Shown in pieces: positions 1-8,735 of a DNA stretch of 64,000 nucleotides; position 1 is the first letter of the stretch; each line of letters starts with the position of its first letter. Under the pieces are notes generated by a model. That model was not told the DNA's origin, did not search any database, and was given only the letters and a program-made list of their open reading frames with translations. The translations under genes were made by a program, and so were the position numbers. The stretch comes from an uncultured bacterium (GTDB lineage Bacteria > Desulfobacterota > BSN033 > UBA1163): the NCBI GenBank assembly GCA_938002255.1, contig CALLAL010000036.1, positions 1 through 64,000 on the forward strand, given 5' to 3'.

Positions 1-13
1 TCTCTCTCCGCCA
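1..13 (+). tRNA. 3' end of a tRNA, probably tRNA-Ser (cut by window start)
   Basis: The first 13 bases read as the 3' strand of an acceptor stem (tctctcc), a discriminator G and an encoded CCA. The complementary 5' strand would be ggagaga, typical of bacterial tRNA-Ser, and tRNA-Ser is a common neighbour of the SRP RNA gene. The anticodon lies outside the window, so the identity is an inference. Confidence 0.5.
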
Positions 14-127
14 GAAATATGTTAGAGATGGTGATTGGATTGAGGGATGAGAACCCTTTCCCCGTATAGGGGAATTGGTTCGGCGACCGGAGGGAGGCGG
101 AGGGAACGAAGTGAGCGAGCACATCCC

Positions 128-148
128 TCTCTCTCCGCCAGAAATATG
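128..148 (+). repeat. Second copy of the tRNA 3' end (direct repeat of positions 1-21)
   Basis: Twenty-one bases are identical to positions 1-21: the acceptor 3' strand, CCA and the next eight bases (gaaatatg). The 106 bases between the copies contain no complete tRNA; their second half is purine-rich (ggagggaggcggaggga) and could fold back on the repeat as an imperfect hairpin. Duplicated tRNA 3' ends are classic footprints of integration or of partial tRNA gene duplication; here the interval is far too short to hold an element. Confidence 0.65.
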
Positions 149-168
149 ATTAGAAACACAACATACCC

Positions 169-279
169 TGTTGATAGCCGGGTCCTGCGCAACAAGAAAT
201 TACAAACCCCGCCAGGTCCGGAAGGAAGCAACGGTAGTAATTCCCCTTGTGTGCCGCAGGGTAGCCTGGCTATCAACAT
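169..279 (+). ncRNA. ffs: Signal recognition particle RNA (4.5S, small bacterial type)
   Basis: The diagnostic domain IV sequence aggtccggaaggaagca lies at 214-230, with the GGAA apical loop and the asymmetric internal loop that binds Ffh. The ends pair perfectly: tgttgatagcc at 169-179 with ggctatcaaca at 268-278, giving a rod of about 110 nt. A run of six T follows (279-284), so the closing stem and T-run act as the terminator. The RNA pairs with Ffh for co-translational targeting of membrane proteins. Its position just before dnaX-ybaB-recR is a common bacterial arrangement. Confidence 0.93.
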
Positions 280-380
280 TTTTTAAAAAGGAAGGGAAGG
301 GAGATAAAAGGTTTAGGGGTAAGTAAAAGTTGTCAGGGAATCAGTCTCTCACATCGACCCTCTGACCTTATACATTAAAG

Positions 381-2147
381 ATGTCCTATCTGGTATTGGC
401 CAGGCAATGGAGACCTCAAGTCTTTGAGGAGGTGATTGGACAGAGATCCATCACCCGAACTCTCCAGAATGCCATTTCACAAAATCGAGTTTCTCACGCT
501 TTCCTTTTTTCGGGGGCTAGGGGAGTTGGAAAGACCTCCACGGCGCGGATATTGGCCAAAGCCCTAAATTGTGAAAAAGGTCCCCAGATTAACCCCTGCA
601 ATCAATGCACTCAGTGCAGGGAGGTAACGGAAGGGATCTCAATGGATGTCATTGAGATTGATGGGGCATCTAACCGAGGGATCGAAGAAATTCGGGAGTT
701 GAGAGAAAATGTCCGCTATACGCCAGCAAAAAGTCGTTATAAAATTTATATTATCGACGAAGTTCACATGCTGACCCGAGAGGCTTTCAATGCGCTTCTG
801 AAAACCCTGGAAGAACCTCCCCCTCATATCATCTTTATTTTTGCCACGACAGAACCTCACAAAATTCCAGCCACCATTCTTTCCCGTTGTCAACGTTATG
901 ATTTTAAGAGGATCTCTATTAAAGAGATGATGGAAAACTTAAAACAGATTACGGAAAGAGAGGGCATTCGAATTAGCGAAAGAGGTCTCCTGATGATCTC
1001 CAGGGAATCAGAGGGCAGTATGAGAGATGCTCAGAGTCTCCTTGACCAAGTCATCTCTTATGGTGGGAAGAACATACGAGATGAGGATATTATTGAAGTT
1101 CTCGGATTGATTGACCAGAAGATTCTTTTTGATACCGTTGGAGCGATAGCAGCGAGGGACGCGCAGCGATGCATGGAGATCGCGAACCATCTCTATCATT
1201 ACGGGCATGACATATCGCACTTCTGCCAAGATCTCCTGCACTACCTTCGCAATCTGATTCTGATCAAAGTGAGTCAGCATCCGGAAGGGTTGATCGAGGT
1301 CCCACGGGAGGAGTATGAAAGGTTGAAAGAGCAAGCAGAGCGTTTCCAATTTGAGGAATTGGACTATCTTTTTACCCTCCTTTTAAAAGGCGAAGAAGAG
1401 ATTGCGCAATCTGCCTTCCCACGGACGATGTTGGAGATCGTTCTGATCCGGATGGCAACCCTTCGTCCCGTTCTTTCGATCGATAACATTTTGAAAAAGC
1501 TGGAAGAGATGGAGAAGGTGTCACTTCCTCGGGACATCGAAAAAGCGGAGGGAATTTCCAAAGGCCAGAGACGAAAAGAAACCCAATCGCATTCCTCCCC
1601 GGAGGGATCCTTCCCAAAAAGTTTAGAACAAAAGGCCGCCAAGGAGAATGTCCCACAAGGTCATACTTCAAGCAACATTTCTTCTTCTCCAAAAGATTTA
1701 TCCAAACAGTCGGGGAGAGAAATTGAAGCCTATCAAGAGAGGTCTTTAGGGGAGTGGAAAGAAGTGTCAGAAGAGATGTGGCGAGGATTGGTCGATTTTA
1801 CCCGGGCGAGGAATCCTATCCTCGGTTCTTTTTTAATCTTTGGATCTCCAATCCGCATCAGTGACAAAGAGGTTGAAATTGGCTTTGAAAAAGACTCGTT
1901 CCACTATGACCGCATCCTCGATAGAGGAAATCGCAATCTCTTAGAGTCTCTCTGTCAAGAATACTTTAAGAAGAAGACACGGGTCATCATTACCCCTGTC
2001 GAGAGGGGAGCACGGTTCGAACATCCATTTACCAGTGCTCTTAGAGGAGATCGAGATCATCCGGAAGAGGGGAATCATAAGGTTGATGGACAGACCCTCA
2101 TCGAGGAGACTCTACGGCTTTTTGATGGAAAGATCGTCAAGACATAA
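381..2147 (+). CDS. dnaX: DNA polymerase III subunit gamma/tau
   Basis: Clamp-loader ATPase subunit of the replicative polymerase. The N-terminus (MSYLVLARQWRPQVFEEVIG) is canonical. A Walker A motif GARGVGKTS lies at residues 45-53, four zinc cysteines at 64, 73, 76 and 79, the DEVH Walker B box at 126-129 and the sensor SRC motif at 168-170. After about residue 370 a charged low-complexity linker leads into a tau-type C-terminal domain, so full-length tau (588 residues) is made; no obvious A-run slippage site for a short gamma form was noticed. It leads the dnaX-ybaB-recR operon. Confidence 0.96.
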   Translation: MSYLVLARQWRPQVFEEVIGQRSITRTLQNAISQNRVSHAFLFSGARGVGKTSTARILAKALNCEKGPQINPCNQCTQCREVTEGISMDVIEIDGASNRGIEEIRELRENVRYTPAKSRYKIYIIDEVHMLTREAFNALLKTLEEPPPHIIFIFATTEPHKIPATILSRCQRYDFKRISIKEMMENLKQITEREGIRISERGLLMISRESEGSMRDAQSLLDQVISYGGKNIRDEDIIEVLGLIDQKILFDTVGAIAARDAQRCMEIANHLYHYGHDISHFCQDLLHYLRNLILIKVSQHPEGLIEVPREEYERLKEQAERFQFEELDYLFTLLLKGEEEIAQSAFPRTMLEIVLIRMATLRPVLSIDNILKKLEEMEKVSLPRDIEKAEGISKGQRRKETQSHSSPEGSFPKSLEQKAAKENVPQGHTSSNISSSPKDLSKQSGREIEAYQERSLGEWKEVSEEMWRGLVDFTRARNPILGSFLIFGSPIRISDKEVEIGFEKDSFHYDRILDRGNRNLLESLCQEYFKKKTRVIITPVERGARFEHPFTSALRGDRDHPEEGNHKVDGQTLIEETLRLFDGKIVKT

Positions 2148-2171
2148 GAACAGGACAAAAAGGAGGAATCG

Positions 2172-2486
2172 ATGTCAAAGGGTTTTGGAAATATATTAAA
2201 ACAGGCCCAGCAGATGCACGCCAAGATTACTCAACTCCAAGAGGAAATGGCAGCCAAAACTGTGGAGGCAAGCTCAGGAGGAGGGATGGTCCATGTTACC
2301 ATGAATGGGAAGCAGGAAATTCTTGCGATTCGGATCGATCCAGAGGTCGTCAACCGTGAGGATGTCGAAATGCTTCAGGATTTGATTCTGGCGGCTGTGA
2401 ATGAGGCTATTCGAAAATCACAAGAGATCATGACAGAAGAGATGAAAAAGATCACCGGAGGGTTGAGTATCCCAGGATTATTTTGA
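2172..2486 (+). CDS. ybaB: YbaB/EbfC family nucleoid-associated protein
   Basis: A 104-residue DNA-binding protein that forms dimers and coats DNA. The sequence begins MSKGFGNILKQAQQMHAKI, with the long helical N-terminus and the central GGGMVHVTMNGKQEI strand pair of the family. An AGGAGG-type ribosome site sits 4-9 bases before the ATG. It follows dnaX by 24 bases and precedes recR, the usual order. Confidence 0.95.
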   Translation: MSKGFGNILKQAQQMHAKITQLQEEMAAKTVEASSGGGMVHVTMNGKQEILAIRIDPEVVNREDVEMLQDLILAAVNEAIRKSQEIMTEEMKKITGGLSIPGLF

Positions 2487-2577
2487 TGACCCTAACGAGT
2501 GTCAACATTCGCGTTCCAAAAGTTTACGTGATAGGTGAATTTTGATATTCGAGTTTTAAATTTTTGAAATTAAACCT

Positions 2578-3177
2578 ATGGCACTTCATGCTAAACCGAT
2601 AGATCATTTAATAGAAGCCCTTTCAAAGCTTCCCGGCATAGGGAAAAAGACCGCCTCACGACTGGCTTTTCACATTTTGCGTTCAAGCCTCTCAGATGCC
2701 CAGGAACTGGCAAGAGCGATCTTGGATGTGAAAGAGAAGATCCGCCTCTGCTCTATCTGCTTCAATTTAACCGATGAGGATCCATGCTGGATTTGTAGGG
2801 ATGAACAACGGTCATCCGAAATCCTCTGTGTCGTCGAAGGACCGAATGACCTTATCGCTATTGAAAATACGGGGGCCTTTCATGGAAAATATCATGTGCT
2901 TCATGGCGCTATTTCGCCATTGGAAGGGATTGGCCCGGAGGAACTGAAGATTAAAGAATTAATAACACGTCTTCAGAAAGAGAAGGTTACTGAAGTTATT
3001 CTTGCAACCAATCCAACGGTTGAAGGAGGGGCAACCACTCTTTACTTGACCGATTCACTCAAAGCCCTGGGAATCAAGGTGACTCGAATCGCTTATGGTG
3101 TTCCAGTGGGGGGTGAAATAGAATATTCTGATGGTTTGACATTATCAAAAGCACTTGAAGGCCGAAGAGAAATTTAA
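2578..3177 (+). CDS. recR: Recombination mediator RecR
   Basis: Part of the RecFOR pathway that loads RecA at single-strand gaps. The 199-residue chain has an N-terminal helix-hairpin-helix (LPGIGKKTASRLAFHIL, residues 18-34), a C4 zinc finger with cysteines 58, 61, 70 and 73, and a Toprim domain starting at ILCVVEGPNDLIAIE. Length matches the family. No strong ribosome site is visible before the ATG; an AT-rich leader of about 90 bases separates it from ybaB. Confidence 0.96.
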   Translation: MALHAKPIDHLIEALSKLPGIGKKTASRLAFHILRSSLSDAQELARAILDVKEKIRLCSICFNLTDEDPCWICRDEQRSSEILCVVEGPNDLIAIENTGAFHGKYHVLHGAISPLEGIGPEELKIKELITRLQKEKVTEVILATNPTVEGGATTLYLTDSLKALGIKVTRIAYGVPVGGEIEYSDGLTLSKALEGRREI

Positions 3178-3293
3178 AGATCTCTATGCAAGAAATATTT
3201 AGGATATCAAAGAGTTATATAAAAAATGAATTAGCCTCTTGACATGTTTAGGTTTAAGTGTTAACGGTAACGCATATAAGTAAGATAAGTTAA

Positions 3294-3320
3294 ATTTCAT
3301 ATTGTCTGACCATATGAAAT
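3294..3320. promoter_or_regulatory. Inverted repeat upstream of the 2-oxoacid oxidoreductase operon
   Basis: Perfect 9-bp arms atttcatat and atatgaaat flank a 9-base spacer, 31 bases before the first gene of the operon. The geometry suits a dimeric regulator. No convincing -35/-10 pair was found nearby, so the promoter is unplaced. Confidence 0.35.
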
Positions 3321-3350
3321 ATTTTATAAGGAAGTGTTAAGGAGAATCAA

Positions 3351-3896
3351 ATGATCGAAATCCGTTTTCATGGTAGAGGGGGGCAGGGAGCAGTCACATC
3401 TGCTGAATTGTTAGCCCTTGCTGCAATTCATGAAGGGAAATATGCTCAGGCTTTCCCAAGTTTTGGACCGGAAAGAAGGGGAGCGCCTGTCGTAGCCTTT
3501 TGTAGAATCAATGATAAGCCGATTCGGATCAGAGCCAACATCTATGAGCCTGATTTGGTTGTGGTGCTCGATGCTTCACTTTTGAAGATTGTCAATGTTG
3601 CCTCCGGATTAAAACCAGAGGGGATGATTGTGACCACCAGTAAAGATTCGCCAGAAAAGGTGAGAGAGATTTTAAATGTAAAAAATCGGGTTGGTGTGGT
3701 GGACGCAGTCAAGATTGCTCTTGAGGTCTTAGGACTTCCAATTACAAATACGACCATGCTGGGTTCAGTGGTCAAAGCCTCTGGCCTGGTTCAGAAAGAG
3801 TCTTTTATTCCTCCTTTTAAGGAAAGGTTCGGCAGGATTGCCGAAAAGAATATTGCTGCTTTTGAACGTGCCTATCAAGAAACTCTTATTGTATAA
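3351..3896 (+). CDS. porC: 2-oxoacid:ferredoxin oxidoreductase, gamma subunit
   Basis: Gamma subunit of a four-subunit, thiamine-diphosphate and coenzyme-A dependent oxidoreductase that decarboxylates a 2-oxoacid to an acyl-CoA. The 181-residue chain opens with the family signature [19 protein letters not shown] and continues with [13 protein letters not shown], as in pyruvate and 2-ketoisovalerate enzymes. An aaggag site lies nine bases before the ATG. It begins a seven-gene run in the order gamma, delta, alpha, beta, NuoE-like, NuoF-like, NuoG-like. The substrate (pyruvate, branched-chain or aryl 2-oxoacid) cannot be fixed from sequence. Confidence 0.9.
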
Positions 3897-3947
3897 TTGG
3901 CGATACGTCCTGTCTAACAAAGGCAGGAGACGAATGAGGTGAGGAGA

Positions 3948-4244
3948 ATGACAAAACCAGAATCAGAATGGACCTGGAAAGAGTTACCCGTCGGGAACGT
4001 GATCCTGGAACCCGGTAATGCCAGTTCCTACCGGACAGGAGATTGGAAAAGCTTTAAGCCAGTTCTCAACAAAGAGCTCTGCATTCATTGTGGACTCTGT
4101 TATATCTTTTGCCCGGATATGGCATACAATCTCGACGAGGAAGGTTATTTCATCGCAGACCTTTTTTATTGTAAAGGCTGCGGGATTTGTGCAACGGAAT
4201 GTCCCACCCGGGCCATTACCATGGTGGTAGAGGAGGAGAAGTAA
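3948..4244 (+). CDS. porD: 2-oxoacid:ferredoxin oxidoreductase, delta (ferredoxin) subunit
   Basis: A 98-residue subunit carrying two [4Fe-4S] sites, CIHCGLCYIFCP and CKGCGICATECP, which take electrons from the alpha/beta catalytic core. The ATG at 3948 is preferred over the upstream GTG at 3939 because a gaggtgaggaga ribosome site lies just before it. Two bases separate its stop from the alpha-subunit ATG, so translation is probably coupled. Confidence 0.92.
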   Translation: MTKPESEWTWKELPVGNVILEPGNASSYRTGDWKSFKPVLNKELCIHCGLCYIFCPDMAYNLDEEGYFIADLFYCKGCGICATECPTRAITMVVEEEK

Positions 4245-4246
4245 AC

Positions 4247-5422
4247 ATGGGGAAAAGGGTTGGTATGGAGGTTTCCATTGCAGCGGCCGAAGCGGTCAAG
4301 CAGGCAAATGTGGATGTCATTTCTGCCTATCCCATCACGCCGCAGACTCACATTGTTGAACACCTCTCTGAAATCGTGGCCAATGGAGAGCTGGATGCTG
4401 AATTTTTCTGTGTGGAGTCAGAACATTCGGCCATGAGCATCTGTATCGGGAGTGAAGCCACAGGAGCCCGATCGTTTACCTGTACGAGCGCTCAAGGATT
4501 AGCGTTGATGGCGGAGATGACCTATATTGCCTCCGGTCTTCGACTTCCCATCCTCATGATTGTTGCCAACCGTACGCTTTCGGCACCCTTGAGCATCTGG
4601 AATGATCACAGTGATACGATGATGATTCGGGACTGTGGGTGGATTCAATTCTTTGTTGAAAACGGGCAGGAAGTTTATGATCATGTCTTCATTTCCTACC
4701 GGGTTGGAGAGGATCGAAGTGTCCTCTTTCCCACCATCATCAATATGGACGGTTTCATCTTAAGCCATGTAATTGAGCCCATCGAATTAATCGACCAAGA
4801 AAAAGTCGACAAATTTCTGCCTCCTTATCAGCCTCTCTATCGTCTCCATCCTGACCAACCTGTTACGATGGGTGCATTTGCCCTACCCGCAATTTTTGCA
4901 GAAACGAAGAAAGCTCAGGAAGTGGCTCTAAGAGCCTCCCTTCCGAAAATACTGGAGGTGTGGAAAGAATTTGGTGATCTGACCGGTAGGTATTACCATC
5001 CTGTCGAAACTTATAAAGCCGAAGATGCAGAAACCCTCCTCGTGACCATGGGAAGCATTGGCGAAACAGCTTCTGTCGCTGTTGATCGGATGAGGGAGGA
5101 GGGAAGATCGGTTGGCCTGGTAAAGATACGGCTCTGGCGTCCCTTTCCTTTCGAAGCGTTAAAGCAGGCAACCCTTCATGCAAAGAATTTAGTCGTGATC
5201 GATCGTGCGGTCTCCGTTGGAGGTCCGGGCGGTCCGGTAGCCTCGGAGGTTAAAGCGGCCATTTATGGAGAACCCTTACGTCCGACGGTTTACAATTTTA
5301 TTGCTGGGATTTCAGGAAGGGATGTGGCGCCTTTTGACTTCATTAAAATGGTGGATAAGGCAGAGATTGAGATCGAAGAAGGGAAAAAGGATGGTTATGA
5401 ACTCTATGGGGTGAGAGAATGA
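4247..5422 (+). CDS. porA: 2-oxoacid:ferredoxin oxidoreductase, alpha subunit
   Basis: Alpha subunit (391 residues) with the hallmark AYPITPQT motif near residue 28, an FFCVESEHSAMS segment and the domain II region that binds coenzyme A. The ATG at 4247 is chosen because it follows an aggaggag site; in-frame codons back to 4187 lie inside the delta gene. The segment LSAPLSIWNDHSDTMM resembles four-subunit pyruvate-type enzymes more than 2-oxoglutarate enzymes, but this is only suggestive. The stop overlaps the next ATG (atga). Confidence 0.92.
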   Translation: MGKRVGMEVSIAAAEAVKQANVDVISAYPITPQTHIVEHLSEIVANGELDAEFFCVESEHSAMSICIGSEATGARSFTCTSAQGLALMAEMTYIASGLRLPILMIVANRTLSAPLSIWNDHSDTMMIRDCGWIQFFVENGQEVYDHVFISYRVGEDRSVLFPTIINMDGFILSHVIEPIELIDQEKVDKFLPPYQPLYRLHPDQPVTMGAFALPAIFAETKKAQEVALRASLPKILEVWKEFGDLTGRYYHPVETYKAEDAETLLVTMGSIGETASVAVDRMREEGRSVGLVKIRLWRPFPFEALKQATLHAKNLVVIDRAVSVGGPGGPVASEVKAAIYGEPLRPTVYNFIAGISGRDVAPFDFIKMVDKAEIEIEEGKKDGYELYGVRE

Positions 5423-6351
5423 TCGAGAATCTAAATGTATTTGCTGTAAGGACGTTGACTCAAAAGGAATATTTCGCGCCTGGCCATCGCTCCTGCCAGG
5501 GATGTGCAGAAGCCTTAGCCGTTCGATTGGTCTGTAAGGCTTTGGGGAGGAATATTATCATTGCAGCGGCGACAGGATGTATGGAGATTGTTTCATCACC
5601 TCTTCCTTATACGTCCTGGAGGGTTCCCTGGTTCCATTGCGCTTTTGAAAATACAGCCGCTGTAGCTTCCGGCATAGAAGTGGGGTTAAAGGTCTTAATG
5701 CGAAAGGGGCGCATTCCAAAGAAGAAGATCGTGACCATAGCCATGGCGGGTGATGGAGGAACTGCGGATATCGGACTTCAGGCCCTATCCGGTGCTCTTG
5801 AGAGAGGCCATGACTTTATTTATGTCTGCACTGACAACGAAGCCTATATGAATACAGGCATCCAGAGATCTTCTTCAACCCCGTTTGGGGCCTCTACGAC
5901 CACCTCTCCTGCCGGCAAGATGAAACCCGGCCAGATCACATGGAAAAAGAACATGGCGGCGATTGCCGCGGCCCATAGCATTCCTTATGTGGCCACAGCC
6001 TGCCCGAGTTATCCTCTCGACCTGATTCAAAAAGTTCGAAAAGCTGCGGATATTCCCGGGGCGGCTTACATCCATATCCTCTCCGTTTGCCCGACAGGAT
6101 GGAGATCTGCTCCTGACCAATCCATCAAACTGGGCCGCCTGGCCGTAGAGACAGGGACTTTTCCCCTTTATGAGGTTGAAAGGGGCAAGTATCATTTAAG
6201 TATCGATTTTCCAAAGTTGAAACCGATTAAAGAATATCTACGACTTCAGGGGCGGTTTCGACACCTCACCGATGAGATGATTGAGGAAATACAAGATCGC
6301 ATTCAACGAGACTATGAAATTCTGCGAGAAAGATCGAAGAGGGGATTCTAA
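5419..6351 (+). CDS. porB: 2-oxoacid:ferredoxin oxidoreductase, beta subunit
   Basis: Thiamine-diphosphate binding subunit of 310 residues. The cofactor motif GDGGTADIGLQALSGALERG is followed by the NEAYMNTGIQRS segment, and an N-terminal GHRSCQGCAEA loop and the CGC-like TGCMEI segment are in the usual places. It overlaps the alpha gene by four bases and is followed after two bases by the NuoE-like gene, which ties the catalytic core to the electron-transfer subunits. Confidence 0.92.
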   Translation: MIENLNVFAVRTLTQKEYFAPGHRSCQGCAEALAVRLVCKALGRNIIIAAATGCMEIVSSPLPYTSWRVPWFHCAFENTAAVASGIEVGLKVLMRKGRIPKKKIVTIAMAGDGGTADIGLQALSGALERGHDFIYVCTDNEAYMNTGIQRSSSTPFGASTTTSPAGKMKPGQITWKKNMAAIAAAHSIPYVATACPSYPLDLIQKVRKAADIPGAAYIHILSVCPTGWRSAPDQSIKLGRLAVETGTFPLYEVERGKYHLSIDFPKLKPIKEYLRLQGRFRHLTDEMIEEIQDRIQRDYEILRERSKRGF

Positions 6352-6353
6352 TC

Positions 6354-6842
6354 ATGACGCATTCTGAAATTGAAACCATTATCAGTAAGTACGGAAACAA
6401 GGAATCGTCTATCCTTGCGATCCTTCAGGACATTCAGGCAAAGGAGAAATATCTTCCAAGGGAGGCCCTTGAACTTGTTGGGGAGAAGTTAAATATTCCC
6501 ATCAACAAAATTTACAGAATTGCTACATTCTATCGGGCCTTCAGTCTGATGCCCAGAGGAAAACACGAAGTCTGTGTCTGTATGGGGACGGCCTGCCATG
6601 TTCGAGGAGCACAACGGATAGTAGATCAGATCAAACTCGAACTTGGAATTCGACCAGGTGAAACGACGAAGGATCAAAATTTTACTCTGGAGACAGTTAA
6701 CTGTTTAGGCGTCTGTGCCGCTGGGCCAGTGGTTGCTATAAATGGTGAATACTTTGGAAAGATGAGTCCAGGAAAAGTTGAAGGAACCCTAAAGAAATTT
6801 CGTTCCGAAAAGAAGAAGGAGGGGGCGAATGGCAAGGCTTAG
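6354..6842 (+). CDS. NuoE-like [2Fe-2S] subunit
   Basis: A 162-residue thioredoxin-fold ferredoxin of the NuoE/HndA/HydC family. Helical N-terminus, then the cluster ligands in VCVCMGTACHVRGA and NCLGVCAAGP. In complexes with a NuoF partner it relays electrons between FMN and other clusters. The start lies two bases after porB and the end overlaps the NuoF-like gene by 14 bases, so it is a subunit of the same complex and not of respiratory complex I; no other nuo genes are present. Confidence 0.88.
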   Translation: MTHSEIETIISKYGNKESSILAILQDIQAKEKYLPREALELVGEKLNIPINKIYRIATFYRAFSLMPRGKHEVCVCMGTACHVRGAQRIVDQIKLELGIRPGETTKDQNFTLETVNCLGVCAAGPVVAINGEYFGKMSPGKVEGTLKKFRSEKKKEGANGKA

Positions 6843-8700
6843 TTCTCCTCAGGAGTTGGAGAAATACAGAAATGAAATTCTTTCCAAGCGGAATCCCGAC
6901 CAGCCTATCATTACGGTCTGCGGGGGAACGGGATGTCATGCTTCGGGTTGTCAAGCAGTCGTGAAAGCTTTTAAAGAAGTTCTCCAGGAGAAAGCTCAGG
7001 GAAATGGGATTGGTCTGCGAGTGACAGGCTGCCACGGGTTTTGCGAGAGAGGGCCGCTGGTCGTCATTCATCCCCAGAAGGTTTTTTACCAAAAAGTCAA
7101 ACCAGAGGATGTACCGGCGATTTTCCAGGAGACGGTTCTGAAGGGAAAGGTCATCCAGGATCTTCTTTATGAGCATCCCGTGACCGGGGAAAAGATCGCT
7201 TCTGAAGAGGAAGTTCCATTTTACCAGAGGCAGAAGCGAATTATTTTCGGCAATAATGGAAGCATTGATCCCACCCACATTGAAGATTATATTGCGGTTG
7301 GGGGATATCGAGCCCTCGTAAAAGCCCTCTTTTCGATGAAACCGGTCGAGATCATCGAAGAGATCAAAAAGGCCAATTTGAGAGGTCGGGGGGGAGGTGG
7401 GTTTCCTGCTGGTCTGAAATGGGAACAATGTCGGAATGCCCCTGGCACCATTAAATATGTTGTTTGTAATGCTGATGAGGGTGACCCCGGAGCTTACATG
7501 GACCGGAGTTTATTGGAAGGCAACCCTCATAGTGTCCTCGAGGGGATGATCATTGGTGCTTTTGCCATTGGGTCTAATGAAGGCTATATCTTCGTCAGAC
7601 ACGAGTATCCCTTGGCTCTTGAGAATATCGGGATTGCGATTGAGCAGGCCCGAGAGCGAGGCCTGTTAGGAAAAGATATCTTAGGCTCAGGGTTCGATTT
7701 TGACATTAAGATCAGTCGAGGGGGAGGCGCGTTTGTAGCCGGGGAATCGACGGCTTTGATGGCCACCATTGAAGGCAATGTGGGAGAACCTCGAGCAAAA
7801 CATATCCACACGGTCATTAGCGGCCTTTATGATCGGCCCACGAACCTGAATAATGTTGAAACCTGGGCCAACGTACCGGTCATCATCAATGAAGGGGCGG
7901 ATTGGTATCGGCGCATTGGCACCGAAGGAAGTAAAGGAACGAAGATCTTCTCACTGGTTGGTAAGGTCAACAACACGGGGCTCGTGGAGGTTCCCATGGG
8001 GATTACTCTACGGGAGATTGTCTATGACATTGGTGGAGGGATCCCGGGGGGTAAAAAATTCAAAGCGGTCCAGACCGGAGGGCCTTCCGGTGGATGTATT
8101 CCAGAGTCGATGATTGATCTGCCTGTCGATTTCGATCGGTTGACTGAAGTCGGCTCCATGATGGGATCAGGCGGGATGATCGTCATGGATGAAAACACCT
8201 GTATGGTGGACGTGGCAAAATATTTTATGAACTTTCTAAAGGATGAATCGTGTGGGAAGTGTACGTCCTGTAGGGAAGGAACGAAACGGATGCATGAGAT
8301 TCTGACGGAGATTACGGAGGGACGGGGAAAGATCGAACATATTCAACTCCTCGAGGAATTAGGTTGGGTGACGATGGAGGCTTCTCTCTGTGCCTTAGGA
8401 GGGACAGCACCCAATCCCGTGCTTTCCACTCTTAAGTACTTCAGGCAGGAGTATGAGGAGCACATTCTCAACAAGAGATGTCCTGCTAAGGTCTGTCGTG
8501 CTCTTCTTCAATATCGAGTCATCTCTGAGGTTTGCAAAATGTGTGGGGCCTGTGCGAAAGCGTGTCCTTCAGAAGCCATTACCGGTAAGCGAAAGACGAA
8601 AAAAGTGGAAGGAGAGCCTTATAGAATTGACCCGGAAAAGTGTATTCGTTGTGGGATGTGTTTTGAAGCTTGCAAATTCGAAGCGATCGAAGTTCGATAA
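6829..8700 (+). CDS. NuoF-like NAD(H)-binding flavoprotein with extra ferredoxin domains
   Basis: A 623-residue NADH-oxidising/NAD-reducing module. Domains in order: an N-terminal thioredoxin-like [2Fe-2S] domain (Cys 31, 36, 68, 72); the NAD/FMN Rossmann domain with GRGGGGFPAGLKW near 186; an SLBB domain; the N3 cluster region ESCGKCTSCREG near 474-480; and a C-terminal 2x[4Fe-4S] ferredoxin (CKMCGACAKACP and CIRCGMCFEACK). This is the architecture of HydB/HndC in multimeric hydrogenases. Here it sits behind a 2-oxoacid oxidoreductase core, implying NAD as electron acceptor. Confidence 0.92.
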   Translation: MARLSSPQELEKYRNEILSKRNPDQPIITVCGGTGCHASGCQAVVKAFKEVLQEKAQGNGIGLRVTGCHGFCERGPLVVIHPQKVFYQKVKPEDVPAIFQETVLKGKVIQDLLYEHPVTGEKIASEEEVPFYQRQKRIIFGNNGSIDPTHIEDYIAVGGYRALVKALFSMKPVEIIEEIKKANLRGRGGGGFPAGLKWEQCRNAPGTIKYVVCNADEGDPGAYMDRSLLEGNPHSVLEGMIIGAFAIGSNEGYIFVRHEYPLALENIGIAIEQARERGLLGKDILGSGFDFDIKISRGGGAFVAGESTALMATIEGNVGEPRAKHIHTVISGLYDRPTNLNNVETWANVPVIINEGADWYRRIGTEGSKGTKIFSLVGKVNNTGLVEVPMGITLREIVYDIGGGIPGGKKFKAVQTGGPSGGCIPESMIDLPVDFDRLTEVGSMMGSGGMIVMDENTCMVDVAKYFMNFLKDESCGKCTSCREGTKRMHEILTEITEGRGKIEHIQLLEELGWVTMEASLCALGGTAPNPVLSTLKYFRQEYEEHILNKRCPAKVCRALLQYRVISEVCKMCGACAKACPSEAITGKRKTKKVEGEPYRIDPEKCIRCGMCFEACKFEAIEVR

Positions 8701-8735
8701 GGGTTGGAGATTTTGAAGGAAAGAAGGAGAAGAGG

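Noticed and set aside
3239-3267. TTGACA at 3239 as promoter of the 2-oxoacid oxidoreductase operon
   Set aside because: At 16-18 bases downstream there is only taacgg, a poor -10 box.
4187-4246. Longer start of the alpha subunit gene
   Set aside because: The added codons lie inside the delta-subunit gene and are not similar to family N-termini; the ATG at 4247 has a good ribosome site.
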